A stretch of DNA of 64,000 nucleotides from Sanghuangporus weigelae (GCA_033182465.1 CP137324.1:1240001-1304000), one strand, 5' to 3'. Counted from the first letter of the stretch, positions 24,438 to 35,890 are shown. Notes: generated from the letters alone by a model not told the origin. Made by a program: numbers and translations.

Positions 24438-25810
24438 ATGCCGCTTGCATCTTCCGCTTCTTCTTCAAAAGCCCTTTCTGCTATTCTTCCTCAAATTGCA
24501 GAGGGCCATGCTTATGAAGCTCATCAAAAGGCTCGCACCTTCGCATCGCGGTATCTCAAGTCCTCGCAGTATGATACTGCGATCGACGTGTTATTCCAGA
24601 GTGCGCGTGCTTTACTGACGGCGGGCCAGCCGGGTAGCGGAACAGATCTTTCCTCCTTTCTGATTGATGTGTATGAAGCTAAAGGTGAAGTTGTATCGGA
24701 CGAGTCGAGAGGCGAGTGCATGATCCAATATAGATACGCAAGCGAAAGATCTGACTGGATCACGTCTAGGAAGACTGACGCAGCTCATCGCACTCACCGG
24801 ATCTGCTGGAACGTGGCGGAAGACTTTGATCGACAAGACCGTGGCGTAAGTTAGTCGTTGGTATGAGATAGGTGCGACATCTAATCTGGAGAAATGTATC
24901 TCAGATGGACAGCAAAAGCAGGTCCATGTCCAGCCGGTGATCCAGATCTGAACCATTATGTCGGGGAGCTCTTATGCAAAGGTATGGAGTACATTTATTT
25001 TCCGTCCTGCATTTAGACTGATACATAGCGCTGATTTCCTTCAGATGGTGCCTTTGATCAAGCGGAACCATATTTATTAGCTGCCGGTAAGCGCGATAGC
25101 GCACGACTTCTTGCGCAAATGATGTGCGAATGGTGGAAAGCTACCTCCTCACATTTCCCTGGACCTTTCGCCTTGCGTGGTACTATCCCGTAAGCAAACA
25201 TTTGCATTTTACTGAGTCAAATTTCTATACGTCCCTGACGAGTTTGTGGCACTAGATACCTGCTGAACGGCAATATCCTCGCAGCCCGTACCTTCATCAC
25301 TCACTTTGTTACTCTTGCCATCTCTGCTACTCCCTCTCTGCGGTCTGGCCTTGCTCCTACTCCGTTGCTAGTACCGTCCTCAACTGGTGGTCCAGATGAA
25401 GTAATATTTACAACAGATCAAGTACTCAACTTCCTGCAACTTGCTGTGAGGACCTGCCAACGCGCGCAGGGCACAGAGAGTAGGAAGGCACAGGAAGCTT
25501 GGATTCGTCTCTGTGGAACGTACCTGAGCAAGGGTGGTGTACTTGCTGGACCCGGCGTACGAAAGGTAAATGTTTCTCTTTTGTCCATTAGTCGTCTGTT
25601 CTTCTTATCTGGGTACATTGATGCTGATTCTTCCTATGTCTTTAGTATCTCAACGAAATTGCAACGCTCTTCTTTGGTATCCCGCCTCCGCGTAACCAGG
25701 CTGCGAACCCCTTCGGTGATATATTTTCATCGCTTCTTGGTGGCGCCCCCGCCGCTCCAGTAGGTCCGCGTATACTCACTCCCGGTCCACCCGCAGCCGG
25801 TCTGGACTAG
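24438..25810 (+). CDS. GET4: GET4, tail-anchored protein targeting factor
   Basis: Get4 (TRC35) pairs with Get5 and delivers tail-anchored membrane proteins from Sgt2 to the Get3 ATPase for ER insertion; it is cytosolic. Six exons (24438-24711, 24770-24845, 24905-24981, 25045-25189, 25256-25565, 25646-25810) give 348 residues in frame. Seen: helical-repeat motifs typical of the family (AYEAHQKARTFASRYLKSSQ, FQSARALLTAGQPGSGTDLS, RLTQLIALTG, CPAGDPDLNHYVGELLCKDG, YLLAAGKRDSARLLAQMMCE, TIPYLLNGNILAARTFITHF, DQVLNFLQLAVRTCQRAQG) and a C-terminal NPFGDIFSSLLGG. The first intron uses a GC donor (GCGAGT at 24712), required by phase. An in-frame upstream ATG at 24231 lies in the MITE end and would add 69 residues; I prefer the Met at 24438, where similarity begins. 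Confidence 0.92.
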
Positions 25811-26035
25811 ATTTCTGCTTTCTTACCTTCATAACATCTTGAAGGACTTTGTGTTCTGATGTTCACATTCTCTAAGGGGATCTCCCTAACTCGTTTTTGA
25901 GTTCAAGTAAAATCATGCGAAGGATGACATGGTTGCCATCGAACTTATTCATTGGGCTGGAATAAATAGCAAACAAACGATCCTCAATACAGAAGCGATA
26001 GTGTATCGTAGTCTAAGAACCAAGAAATTATTAGA

Positions 26036-27055
26036 TCACTCGTCCTTCTTCGGACCAACCTTCTTCTCTGCCTCGTCAATTGCAGCCTTGTCAGTTGCCG
26101 GCTCACCTCCCGCTCCTGGCAAAAGGAACATTATAATTCAAGGTGCTGACACAAGATAATGATGACAAGAACGTACCCGATAAGAGACCAGCAGCAACCT
26201 TGAAGGGCCTCTTCAAGTCACCCTCTGCAGGCTTGCCAATGATGTGGATCTGCACGACCTTCGCATCATAGACATTCTTAAGGCCCATAAGTCCCTGAAT
26301 GAAGAGAGGCTGGGTGTACTTGAGATATAGATGCAGGAACGCCATCATCGCGAGTCCCATGTAAACGCTGCGGACCTGTGGGCGGTTAAAGGGAAGAACA
26401 AAGGTACAAATTAGATTGTTTCAAAAATAAGAGACAACGATATACCAGCTTGGACACTTCATTGAGATCGTAATCCCGAACCGTCGTCGTCACTAGCTCC
26501 CCAGGTTGTTGAGTCTGCAGTGGACCAATAGACATTAGCTCCCCTTTTGAAGCTTCGTTTACCGCGCAAGTTAACCTACCATAGGGCTCGATGGCTCGAC
26601 TGTCCGATACGTTAACGTCAGTTTATCCGATCGCTCCGCCACAAAAGCGAAATTACGCACCATACTTTAGCACTGTTTGGTCATTCTTTTGCTTGATCTG
26701 TTGCAATGTTTAACTCCATAAGCGAGATTCGCGAGTAATATAGGAACCGGAGTACATACCTTCATAGACACGTAGTAATACGCTGATAGTACAAGGAGCT
26801 GTACCGACACGTAACCGATACGAACATAGTTGAGCACCTCGGGGTCGTCGAATGGTATCTTGCGCGCAACTGCAATAGATCATGCAACGAACATTGAGAA
26901 TGCAATGCCAAAAGCAGCAGCACCGAAAGAAAGGAAGTGTGTGTCAGCTCGGGACTCTTCCACGTTTGCCATGGAAAAAAGAGGCAGAAAAAAAGGAAAA
27001 ACGAACGTTGCATCGCAACAAGCGAGATGACAAGGTTTTGTACTGCGGCGCTCAT
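26036..27055 (-). CDS. PHO88: PHO88/SND3, ER membrane targeting protein
   Basis: Pho88, also called Snd3, is a small ER membrane protein. It was first linked to phosphate transport and later placed in the SND route that targets proteins with internal membrane segments. Seen on the minus strand: exon 1 encodes MSAAVQNLVISLVAMQ, joined in phase to LARKIPFDDPEVLNYVRIGY with a hydrophobic segment VSVQLLVLSAYYYVSMK. A short Gln/Lys-rich part (IKQKNDQTVLKYVEP) leads to VRDYDLNEVSKLVRSVYMGL, AMMAFLHLYLKYTQPLFIQG, LMGLKNVYDAKVVQIHIIGK and FKVAAGLLSG. The acidic/basic tail ends KKVGPKKDE. Complete. It converges with GET4 (about 225 bp between stops), and its start lies only about 200 bp from the Tc1 transposon. 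Confidence 0.92.
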
Positions 27056-27365
27056 CGTAGTTGCCTATGAATGAAGAAGACCTAAGCAGAAGAAGAGTCT
27101 TTTGAACGGCAGACAAGTTGACGTGGAAGCTTCAAAAAAGCGACGCATCAGTCACGGCATCGCAATTGCCCGTCAGGAGACCAGCATCACATGACTCACT
27201 CGCGTCAATAACGCGCCATTCAAACTCCGAAAGGACACCAGATTGTGCATATACAGCCGGGTATCAAAAGTGACTGTCACTGTCACACAAAATGTGTGCC
27301 GCGTCGTGCGTCGTCTCACTTTGTCAGTTTCCACTCACTTCCGTCCTGCCCCCCTCCCTACTTTC

Positions 27366-27725
27366 ATGACCCAAACACACTCCCTAAGGTCTCAGCTCGC
27401 CTCCCCGGTGAAAAACCAGATTATTGGGGCCATTATTGGCAGCAAAAACAAGTCTCAAGTAGCAAAGGCATTTGGCATACCTCGGACGACCGTAAACGAC
27501 CTTTTTGCACGCTACAAAAAAACCGGTACAACGAAAAACTCACCCCGAACTGGCCGTCCGAAGAAGATCCGTGATCACATCCGTTGCCTGCTCATACGAA
27601 CTGCAAGAAAAAACCGTTTTGCACCTCTCAAAACTCTGGCACAAAGTCTCAATGTCAAAGTGAGCCGTCAGACTATCAGACATGAGCTAAACGCTGTAGG
27701 ACTCAAGCAGAGGAAGGCCCGACGT
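27366..27725 (+). CDS. Tc1 transposase, N-terminal part (DNA-binding HTH)
   Basis: 120 residues from the Met at 27366. It has two helix-turn-helix units: SQVAKAFGIPRTTVNDLFAR, then a GRPKK-like hook (SPRTGRPKKIRDH) and LKTLAQSLNVKVSRQTIRHE. This is the paired-type DNA-binding half of Tc1/mariner transposases, which bind the terminal repeats. It is cut off by the LTR insertion right after the residues KQRKARR; the catalytic half continues at 48488. Confidence 0.9.
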
Positions 27726-29491
27726 TGTCGGTCGGCGGTGTCGTATCTGAAGGTGCTACAGATGTCCGTCCTACTAAGGGTGCTGAATGTATGAAGGAAC
27801 CTCCAAAAATGGGATGCCGACGCTATCAGACTCTCAAAGACCTACTACCCGGCAGGTGCCAGGAACCGTCGGAGACGTAATGGATGGGTCTAAGGATGCC
27901 GCTGGATAGAGGGAATAGGATAACAGGGCCGCCGCTCAAAAGGGGGGATCACAAGAGGCTGCCGACGTGGTATAAACTCGGCCACAGGAAGGTATGAAGT
28001 GTATAAGATGAATATAAAGGATAAAATGGAGTGAGTGGCTGGAGAAGGCGCCGCTGGGTCGTCTGATAAGATGCCTGGGTCGTCGGATGGCCGCCGACGT
28101 CGAATAGAGGGGTGCCGGACTGAGGGGGAGGCCACAGGAATCCGCCGCAGTAGCGTAAACGCGATAGATGAAAGGAAAAGACCGTATAAGATCAATATAT
28201 GGGATAAACTGGAGTGAAAGGCTGGAAAGGGTGCTGCAGAGGAGTCTGATAGGAAGCCTGGGTCGCCGAAGGGTCGCCGACGTCGAATAGAGGGGCGCCG
28301 GATCACTGAACGTCAGAGCGGCAGAGGCGTACCGGAGGCGGCGAAGGCAAGTAGAATGTGGAGTCAAACAAGAGGAGATGTCAAGGATAGTATATAGTCA
28401 AGGGGGAGGCTCAGTACATGAGGGGAGACTCAGAGTGAGGGATATCTCGAACTCTGGCGCTCGGTCTGGTACATGCTCTTGGAATCCTTGCTAGGCTTGG
28501 AATCCTTTCTTCTACAAGCTAGTATAAGCTCTATATATACTCTACTGCTGTCGCCGACACATCCTACTGTCTGACAACATCTCCTGAGTCATCTGGGTCG
28601 CCAAGGGCCGCTGCCGGAGCGCCCAGGTGAAATCTGAGAGCGGCAACGTGAGGGGGGCATCCAATCACATGAAATATTGAGTATCTGCAATAACACGGGC
28701 GCCGGCGGAGTTGGGCTTGGCGGCGCGAGTCGGTGGCTTGGCACGCCGATGTACCACATGCCTATCTTCCATACATGGTCTAATGGGGGCCGCCGCGTCA
28801 GGGGGAAGTCGGGAAACCTCGGAACCGATGATCGGAGGCTGATATCGTGTATATGAGACAAAGGGCGCATCAGCCGATGTCCCTGAGGTGTCCGATGCAT
28901 CGGCGGCACTCAATACAGAGTGTGGGCGATCCCTAGTGACTAATATGAGTGGCCGGAGCGGCAGTGCTGTGGGGGACTGCCGGACTGGTGGCAGATATGT
29001 CGTAGTGAGGCATGTAAGCACATATGACAATATATAGCTCCCTAGACAATGGGGGACTGCTTGATAAGCTGTAGGAGGCGTCGGCGAGGGTACCTGAGGA
29101 TGTCTGAGTGTCCGCCGCATCGATCGGCGCCAAGGGGGGCCGACTCGGAGGCATCCAGAGTCGCCGCACGGCTGTACGTATGGTAAATCATAAGATCGGC
29201 GGCACGTAGTCACTGAGGGATGTGTCCTATAGTGCCTGGTGCTGGGTAGGAGCTGTCGGCGGACCTGTCTGAGTGTCGGGGAGCCATCGGCGGATCGATT
29301 TGGGTCATAGGAGGGCGCCGCAGTACAGTACGTGTGCTGGAATCAATGGATACGTGCTCAAATGATGTCCCGAGTGCAATAGGAGTATGCCCTCACACTC
29401 TGAGGTGTCAGCGGTGCTGGGATATGGTATCTGCAGTATAGGGGGAGCCATAGTATGAGTGTACTGGCACAGGAGGGGCCAGTGCGCTACA
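27726..29491 (-). repeat. LTR retrotransposon 1, 3' LTR (1766 bp)
   Basis: Begins TGTCGGTCGG and ends GCGCTACA on the plus strand. It is GC-rich, with about two copies of a roughly 180-bp internal repeat near 27980-28330. A Pro/Ser-rich frame on the minus strand (28665-29213) is low-complexity and I do not call it a gene. Confidence 0.88.
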
Positions 29492-30204
29492 TCTCCAGGT
29501 TGCAATGTAAAAAAATCATGAAAAAAAATGCTGTATACAGTGGGGCGAAGATGAAATAAGGGGTGCATGGTGCTGTGGCTGGTCGCCGACAGGATAGGAT
29601 GATAGGGGAGTGAATTGTAAGGGTATAGAATGAAGGGGCTGAGTTGGCGGTGGCTGGAGTTGTAAAATCTTGAGTATTGGCCATATCTAGGTGCCGGCGC
29701 GGCATGGAATGTCTGTTTGGTTGAGTGCCGGGAAGCGGCGGTAGTAGGGATGTCTGGGGGGGCTGTTCTGGGCCTATAGGGAGGTGTCTATGCATGGGCG
29801 GGTGCCGCCGCTTGCAGGGGGGGCTGTAGTGTGCTGGGTGGAGGGCCGGGAGGGCCAGGAAGGCGGATCGCCGAAAGTGTCTCTGATGAGTGGGCAAAAA
29901 CTGGAGGGGCCGCCGCAGGCTTGGGCGGCATCTGGGAAGGGGTCTTCTGTCTAGAGGCATGTGTGGCCGCCGCAGGTTAGGGGTATACGAATTTGGGGGT
30001 GGGGGGGGCTTGTAGAGGTTGAAAATGTCGCCGACGCGTACATTTCTTCAATCGCCGCAGGTGTAAGGTTGCTGGGATCGTCTCGGAGCCAAGGCGGGAA
30101 GGGCGGCGAGGTGTTGGGCATGGAGTGGTGATGTGCGGGTGTCCTGAGTCGAGTACCAGTGCTGGGGGGGGTCGCCGAAATGTGTTACATCAGTTATTTC
30201 TTTG

Positions 30205-32321
30205 CTAGGGCGCCGGCTGAGGCGTTTTGGGGCATGTTGGCAGGCAGAACACTTCGCCAGTGACTGGATCTGTAATGTAGAGGTTCTGGTAGTGTTCGGC
30301 GAGGTCTGCCACAACAGCATGGGTGTGGGCGAAGAAGGGCCGACCAAGGAGAAGGTCAAACGGCGCATTTTCAAGTATATGGACCGGCGCGTGCATAGAA
30401 AACCCAGGAATTGAGATTTTCATGCTGGGAATGATGTGGGAGCTTTGGTTAGGCGTCGGCGAGGCTGTATGAATGTGAGTAGGGTTCGAAATGCATGCCG
30501 GCGATTTAATTTGGCGCCATATACGTCGGGGAATACCAATAAATGAGCTTCCAGAGTCGAGAACACCATTAACCTGTAACATATCATTGAGGCGGACATT
30601 AATCTCATGCAAGGGGATGACTGCTGGAGCTAGCAGCGTGTCAGGGTGCTTGGGAAAGCCTGCCGGAGGTTTCCAGGGCGGCGGCATGTCTGCGGCGAAG
30701 GTGAGGGCTGCCTGTTGACGAGTGGCTTTGATTTGTGCCTTGCTGCGACGGATCGGCGGAGGAATTGGCTCATCTGGGTCATCTGGAATGGCCATCGGCG
30801 GCTTGGGGAGGATGGTGCCGAAGGGTGAGGGTACCTTTCTGACTTGAGGGGCAGGAGCTGGGTCGGGGGGAGCCTCTGGGAGCTGTTCAAGTACCGCAAA
30901 AGTGTTCGGCGCGGCGTCTGGAGCCGTTTGAGCCTGAACCTTTGCCTGAGACCTGTGGGCAGCGGCTGGTGTGTCCTGGGGGACTCCCCATTGTCTTGGA
31001 AGCTTTCGGCGCAGGCTGTGAGGCAGTTCCTGGGGTGCCGAAGCAATGCCTGGGTCATCCGAGAGGGGTATGATAGGTATTTGCACACCAAGAGGGATCA
31101 TATTCACATTCCGAGCAAAGTAGTCGTTAAGCCGATCCAGAATACAGGCTCCAGAGTAATGGCGAGTGAAGGGCCTGCCATCAGGTTGCATGAGGCGGCC
31201 GCGCATATCAGCTACAGTAATGCCGGAGTTGAGCAGGAAGCTTCGCGTGGGGCATTTCATCGTCTGGTGCATTGTAAAACCACAAACCGTGCATGCCGGT
31301 GAGAGCGGCGGGGCTTGGGAACCTTCTGAGGGATGCTTGGAAGGTTGCTTGAGGTTCGCCGAAGGCAGCTGGGGAGCAGGGGTGCCAGGGTCTGGCCACC
31401 GAAAAAATTGTTCATGTGTTGCTGGAATGAGAGAGACGCCGGATGAAAGCCATTGTTGAGCAAGGTTGTATGAAGCGGCGGATGCTTGTGTGCATGCCTG
31501 AGGGATGGTAGTGATGCTATGGACATCTGCCGAAGGTTTACATTTGGCAGGGAGAGGTGCCGACGTAACAGGAAAGCCAGGGGGAGACGTGTTGGAGACC
31601 GAATACCGCTTTTGCACATCTGGAGAGTGTATGGACTGAGTCTGGCATGCAATCAGCGGCAGAGTCGAGGGTGACACTAGGGTAGGCTTCTGAACATGCT
31701 GGAGCGGCGGCGGCGAGGTCAGGGCATGAGGGGGCATCGGTATAGGGCTCGGGATCGGCTGGGGGGTCCATACGTGAGGCGGCGGAGTATGTATACCATT
31801 AACTAGTAATGCCCCAGGTGTCGGCAGCTGGTACTTGGTGTCGGCGACAATAGCGAGGGTGTTCTGGACCTGATTGACAGCTGGGAGACTTGCATTGGCA
31901 TAGTAGGCTTCGACTGGGGCCGCTTGAGACTCGGTATGCGATAAAACTTGTTGTACCTTGAGAATTCGCTGGATTTCGTCGGCCACTGTCTCTGTTGGCC
32001 AGGGAATGCCGGCGGCGTGATCAGGGTGAGCCAGGCGAAGTGAGAAGTTGAGTTCCCGATGATAGGCGGCGGGGATACCTTCTACAAACATTCGTTGTTC
32101 TTCAAACATTGAAATCATGCCGCTTCGCAATAGGTAGCCAGAAACTCTGTGGAAGTCTTGCAGGAATGCGCCGAAGGACTGTAGGGTGAGTTGGGGGAAT
32201 GCCTGTGTCGATAAAACGAGGCGCCGAAGGTCCTGGAAGGTGTAAACCAGTTGGGAATGTGGGTACATCTTGAGTACGGCATCTCGGAAGGCCGAATAGC
32301 TGTTGCCTGCCGCTTTGGCAC
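30205..32321 (-). CDS. Gag-protease of LTR retrotransposon 1 (major part)
   Basis: A long minus-strand frame. In order: a Gag-like helical region, a Pro/Thr/Ser-rich linker, a zinc-knuckle-like CTVCGFTMHQTMKC, and a retropepsin-like protease with the active-site VNGVLDSGSSFIGIP and the later FDLLLGRPFF. The N-terminal part of the same Gag lies beyond the chromovirus insertion (44619-44874). Described as a fossil: the frame is interrupted by that insertion, and I see no reverse transcriptase downstream. Confidence 0.8.
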
Positions 32322-33834
32322 TGTTAGGGAGTAGGCCCGGGGTTACACCGGTTTGATCCTTTTGCCTAAGCAGCGGTGTGTTGTGCAGAGGTGATCTTAT
32401 CTACCCACGTCTGGCTGTACCACGCGGTCCCTTACTAGCCTTCCTAGTCGCGGTCCGAGTTATGGATGCTTTCAGATACGAGGTAATAGTAAAGCAGATT
32501 GGGATTTCCAAGAGGCGTGATAGTACAAAGCACACAGTAATAGCTCGCTGTAGGGCAAGCTTTACACCAGTGTGTTAAGAGGATCGAAAGATGGGGAAAT
32601 GAGGGCCTAATCCTACAACTATTTATGCTCCCAGATATTCCATTTTTCCGTCCTATTTCTTACTCATCCTGTCTCCACTTTACTCCACTTTCCTCCACCA
32701 TTACATCTGTTCCTTTGTCATCCTGCTGCGCTTCGCTCCACTTTGCTCCAATCTTTGTAAGGTCGTCTCCACTATGACAGAATTCTTTGGAGTTGCTGAC
32801 TGAGACAATAGAGGTGGTGCTCCGATATGGAATGCTCCACTGTCAGTACTCCATAACGATGTCATTGCCGTCATTGAGTGGCATCTTTGCTCTTGGAGCG
32901 ATGTAGGCTGCTCGGTATGTGATTCTTCGGAATTCATCTCGAGGTCCAGCGAGGGTAAGCATAACTCGCACGTCAGTGTTAAGGTGTCGGGTCGGTGTAG
33001 AGTATGGTCCAAGGCATATCATGAACTGCATAAGCTCTGCTGGTGGGTTCTGCTGGGTTCTGGTGACTAGCCATGCTTTGCCTTCGTATCGTATATCTCG
33101 AATGTAGCGCCATATCCTTCGTTGTATAAGGAGTTGTAATTGCTTGGTTTCCAGGTTCGCATCTCTCGGTAAATAAAGGTTTGCCTGTATCGTAGATGCT
33201 GGACATGGTGTGTGCAACTCCGGTCTATACCATCCAATCATTCTCCAAGTTATCGGGTTCGCAGTTCGAGGGGTCCGAGTTGTGATCGTGAGTTCCTCTC
33301 GTTTCTTGGGTACTATTGGGCTTGGTGGATTGGAATGCATTGTATCCTGAAGGTGTCGCTCGGTTTCGATGTGACAGTCACGCGTACCAACCGTTGCCGT
33401 GCATACTAAGTAGTATACTTCATAAAGGACCATGTAAACTCGTGCACAGACTTGACAGTGCTGAAATGCCAGTGAGGTCTCCATAAACCTTATTAGCCTT
33501 TAGCCTTTTAGCGTTTAGGCTTTAGTAGTTGTGCTTCTGGACTTCTAAGAAGTTTGATCGCTTCTTTTGATCGAGGTCACTCTGGTTGCTTGGTCGGCGG
33601 CGTTAGAGTGGTAGTCCGCGGTAATAGGCGGTCGGCGGTGTTAGCTGTTAGCGGGATTACGTATCCGCTTCGGTGCCTCTAGCGCTCGGGTGGTAACGGG
33701 TTACTGTTGCCTAGGCCGCTCGATCGCTTGGGCCCGTGATAGCTGGCTTGGTTACTGGTTGTGTTTGGAAAGCTGATCGTGTGGATCTGCTGATCGCGTC
33801 GATCCTGATGCGAGTTTTTGAGCGGATCCTTTCA
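32322..33834 (-). repeat. Chromovirus 3' LTR (1513 bp)
   Basis: Plus-strand ends are TGTTAGGGAG and GGATCCTTTCA. It is nearly identical to 43101-44613 and contains a 213-residue minus-strand frame at 32843-33484. Confidence 0.95.
32843..33484 (-). CDS. ORF inside the chromovirus 3' LTR (213 aa)
   Basis: An open frame on the element's sense strand starting METSLAFQHCQVCARVY. It is identical in length to the one in the other LTR (43622-44263). Trp- and Arg-rich segments (WRMIGWYRPELH, RRIWRYIRDIRYEG, RVMLTLAGPRDEFRR) and an acidic end suggest a folded protein. No family recognised. LTRs rarely hold frames this long; the frame being open in both copies could simply reflect their recent common origin. 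Confidence 0.5.
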   Translation of the reverse strand: METSLAFQHCQVCARVYMVLYEVYYLVCTATVGTRDCHIETERHLQDTMHSNPPSPIVPKKREELTITTRTPRTANPITWRMIGWYRPELHTPCPASTIQANLYLPRDANLETKQLQLLIQRRIWRYIRDIRYEGKAWLVTRTQQNPPAELMQFMICLGPYSTPTRHLNTDVRVMLTLAGPRDEFRRITYRAAYIAPRAKMPLNDGNDIVMEY

Positions 33835-33958
33835 CTACACCCCCCCTAAGATGAACTTTCGGAGAAATGTTCATCCTAATCCGTGAGAAAGCTCGGATAA
33901 AGGGTCGCCTAGTGATGGTTGGTCTTTGCTATCAAACCATCATCATCTCTGCTCCAAA

Positions 33959-34274
33959 ATGTCGAAAGTCGCCGCTGCTGCTACTGTTTTTGTCGTTCTT
34001 GTCGCGATTTTCGGCATAAATCATTGGATTTTGGAGCGTAAGAGGCGTGCTCAGGTAAGTGATGCATGCTCTGTGCCGTTTCAAGTCGTTAATCTTCCTC
34101 TAGGAGGCCGACTTTGAAATGCAATCGTTCCAGCGCGATGTTACTACTGTTGCGCTTCGAGTTCACCTCGCACTCGGTTATGACGTTGAGGATATTGATC
34201 CAGTCGTCGAAAATGCAGGTATTGCTTCGCAGGAACGTCGTGAAAAGGGTGTCTGGGAAGACATTGACTTGTAA
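33959..34274 (+). CDS. Antisense two-exon gene in the chromovirus: small single-pass membrane protein (88 aa)
   Basis: On the plus strand, opposite to gag-pol, between the 3' LTR and ORF-E. Exon 1 (33959-34054, 32 codons) encodes MSKVAAAATVFVVLVAIFGI followed by NHWILERKRRAQ, a membrane helix with a positively charged flank. A clean intron (34055-34103: GTAAGT donor, pyrimidine-rich CCTCTAG acceptor) joins in phase to exon 2 (34104-34274), which encodes a soluble tail (FQRDVTTVALRVHLALGYDV, then an acidic end WEDIDL). The consistent splice sites, phase and membrane segment make chance unlikely. The family is not recognised; it may be a captured host gene. Confidence 0.6.
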
Positions 34275-34813
34275 AGGGTGGTGGGAAGGGATATGAATAT
34301 GAAATGTGCATCATGTAAAGAATATGACGCAATTGAAAGTGATAAGAAAGAAATCATAAAGTCGTTAATGAATAAGTTTTATACCAATTTGGGAGTGAAG
34401 TTCCCGGTGTTTACCTACGGCTCTTCAACCCCCAAATGGAGTTTTTCGAAGAAAGAGTGTAATTGGAGTGCCTTTCAGCGTGAAGGCACATCCTAGCATG
34501 ATGCAAGGGAGTGACTTCACGTAAACTTTTGGCTTCTCCGTTGCATAGAGGATAATAAAAGGTAGGCATAATCTGCCAATTCGGCGCCGGCACAATGACG
34601 CAATATACAAAATGTCTAGGCCCTTGTAGGTTCTTTGACACTTCTGCATAGTGCTTCATTTGTGCTGGTTGGCCGAATAAGCGTGAAATAAAGAGGTGCA
34701 TAAAGCATAATTTGGTCGGACGTGACCATAAATACTATAGGGTAAGAATAAAATGCATAATTGACCATGTCGGGTCACGATATGGGAAAGGGGTTGCATA
34801 AAAGAAGAGTTGT

Positions 34814-35890
34814 TTACAAATCTTCGGATTCTTCAGCCTCAGGTGTAGTCTGGGCCGAGTTCGCTGGGGTATATAGTTCCCTGCTTTCACCTTCTTCACT
34901 TGACTCTGTATCGTCGGAGTGTATGTACATGTCCTCCTGTTCTGACATAGTAAGCATCTCGTCCGGCTGGTAGAGTTCGTTCGGGTACTGGTAGACTGAG
35001 ATCATCAGATCTTCCAGCAAGGGGTGTCGTGTAGCCTGTAGTTTCTCTCTGGCTTCTTCCTCTCGGTTGTTGAGTTCCATAAGGTAATGAGGGTCGTAGT
35101 TAACCTCTTTGCCTTCGACTACGTGGTGCTCTATGGCATCGAGTGGTAGCTCGTCCGTAGTAGAGTTCCTCGCTTCAATAACCGTTCGGTATCTCGTTCC
35201 TTCGTAATACTTCGTCATGTTGAGTACCGTCATGAACTGCATGGTGTGGGATGCATAGAAGCCCGTCTGGTCGGCTATGTATATAATGTACTTCATCGCA
35301 TCGATGCTCATCGGATGATAGTGACTCCATCGCATCATTCGGTTAAGAATTGCGGTAGTCATGTCTCGTCGGTAGGCGCAAATTTGAATTGCCGAATGAT
35401 AGATGCCCATGATGTTCTTGTATGTCGTTTCGTGCCTAAAGTCGATCTTGCCTCGATGTAATGCTTGTGTTTCGAGTTCGATCGCGTAGGTTAGAAATGC
35501 ATCATCATTGAGTCGGCGTAATGCTGCGTCTCGAGGGTTACTGAGTTTGAATAACCACTCGTCTGAGTGATTCGCCATCATAAGATGGGGTATTTCGTCT
35601 CGGTTGTGGTGGACTGCGTTCCACTTGTCAAATAGATCGTCGAAGTACTTTCCTGGGCATAGGGGTACGATTTCGTCTTCGTAGTTCTCTTCGTTGAATC
35701 GGTTGCACAGCTGTGGCCATTGATAACGTTCGGTCGGTGGCCTAAGTGTAAATGTCCATTCTGGTGCATCTTCTGGTTGACAGAATGCATGTAGCTCGTC
35801 GAAAATAGGCATAGCTGAGTAGTGGTTCGTCTGCAGTGAAGTAGAGCTGTTGAGGTTCGAGTTGTTGTTCCTTAGCTCGAAGTTCTCCAT
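34814..35890 (-). CDS. ORF-E of the chromovirus, downstream of pol (358 aa)
   Basis: A complete frame on the element's sense strand, following pol after a gap of about 175 nt. It starts MENFELRNNNSNLNSSTSLQ; the middle is helical with many aromatic residues (WSHYHPMSIDAMKYIIYIAD, GFYASHTMQFMTVLNMTKYY), and the C-terminus is very acidic (SDDTESSEEGESRE). No domain recognised. It is not envelope-like, as I see no signal peptide or membrane segment. Confidence 0.65.
   Translation of the reverse strand: MENFELRNNNSNLNSSTSLQTNHYSAMPIFDELHAFCQPEDAPEWTFTLRPPTERYQWPQLCNRFNEENYEDEIVPLCPGKYFDDLFDKWNAVHHNRDEIPHLMMANHSDEWLFKLSNPRDAALRRLNDDAFLTYAIELETQALHRGKIDFRHETTYKNIMGIYHSAIQICAYRRDMTTAILNRMMRWSHYHPMSIDAMKYIIYIADQTGFYASHTMQFMTVLNMTKYYEGTRYRTVIEARNSTTDELPLDAIEHHVVEGKEVNYDPHYLMELNNREEEAREKLQATRHPLLEDLMISVYQYPNELYQPDEMLTMSEQEDMYIHSDDTESSEEGESRELYTPANSAQTTPEAEESEDL

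Noticed and set aside
28665-29213. Pro/Ser-rich minus-strand frame in the LTR of element 1
   Set aside because: Low-complexity composition from a GC-rich repeat; the matching frame in the other LTR has a different start, so I do not call a gene.
32378-32578. Plus-strand 66-residue frame present identically at 43157-43357
   Set aside because: Its identity is explained by the two LTR copies; it is short, has no motif and is antisense to the element.
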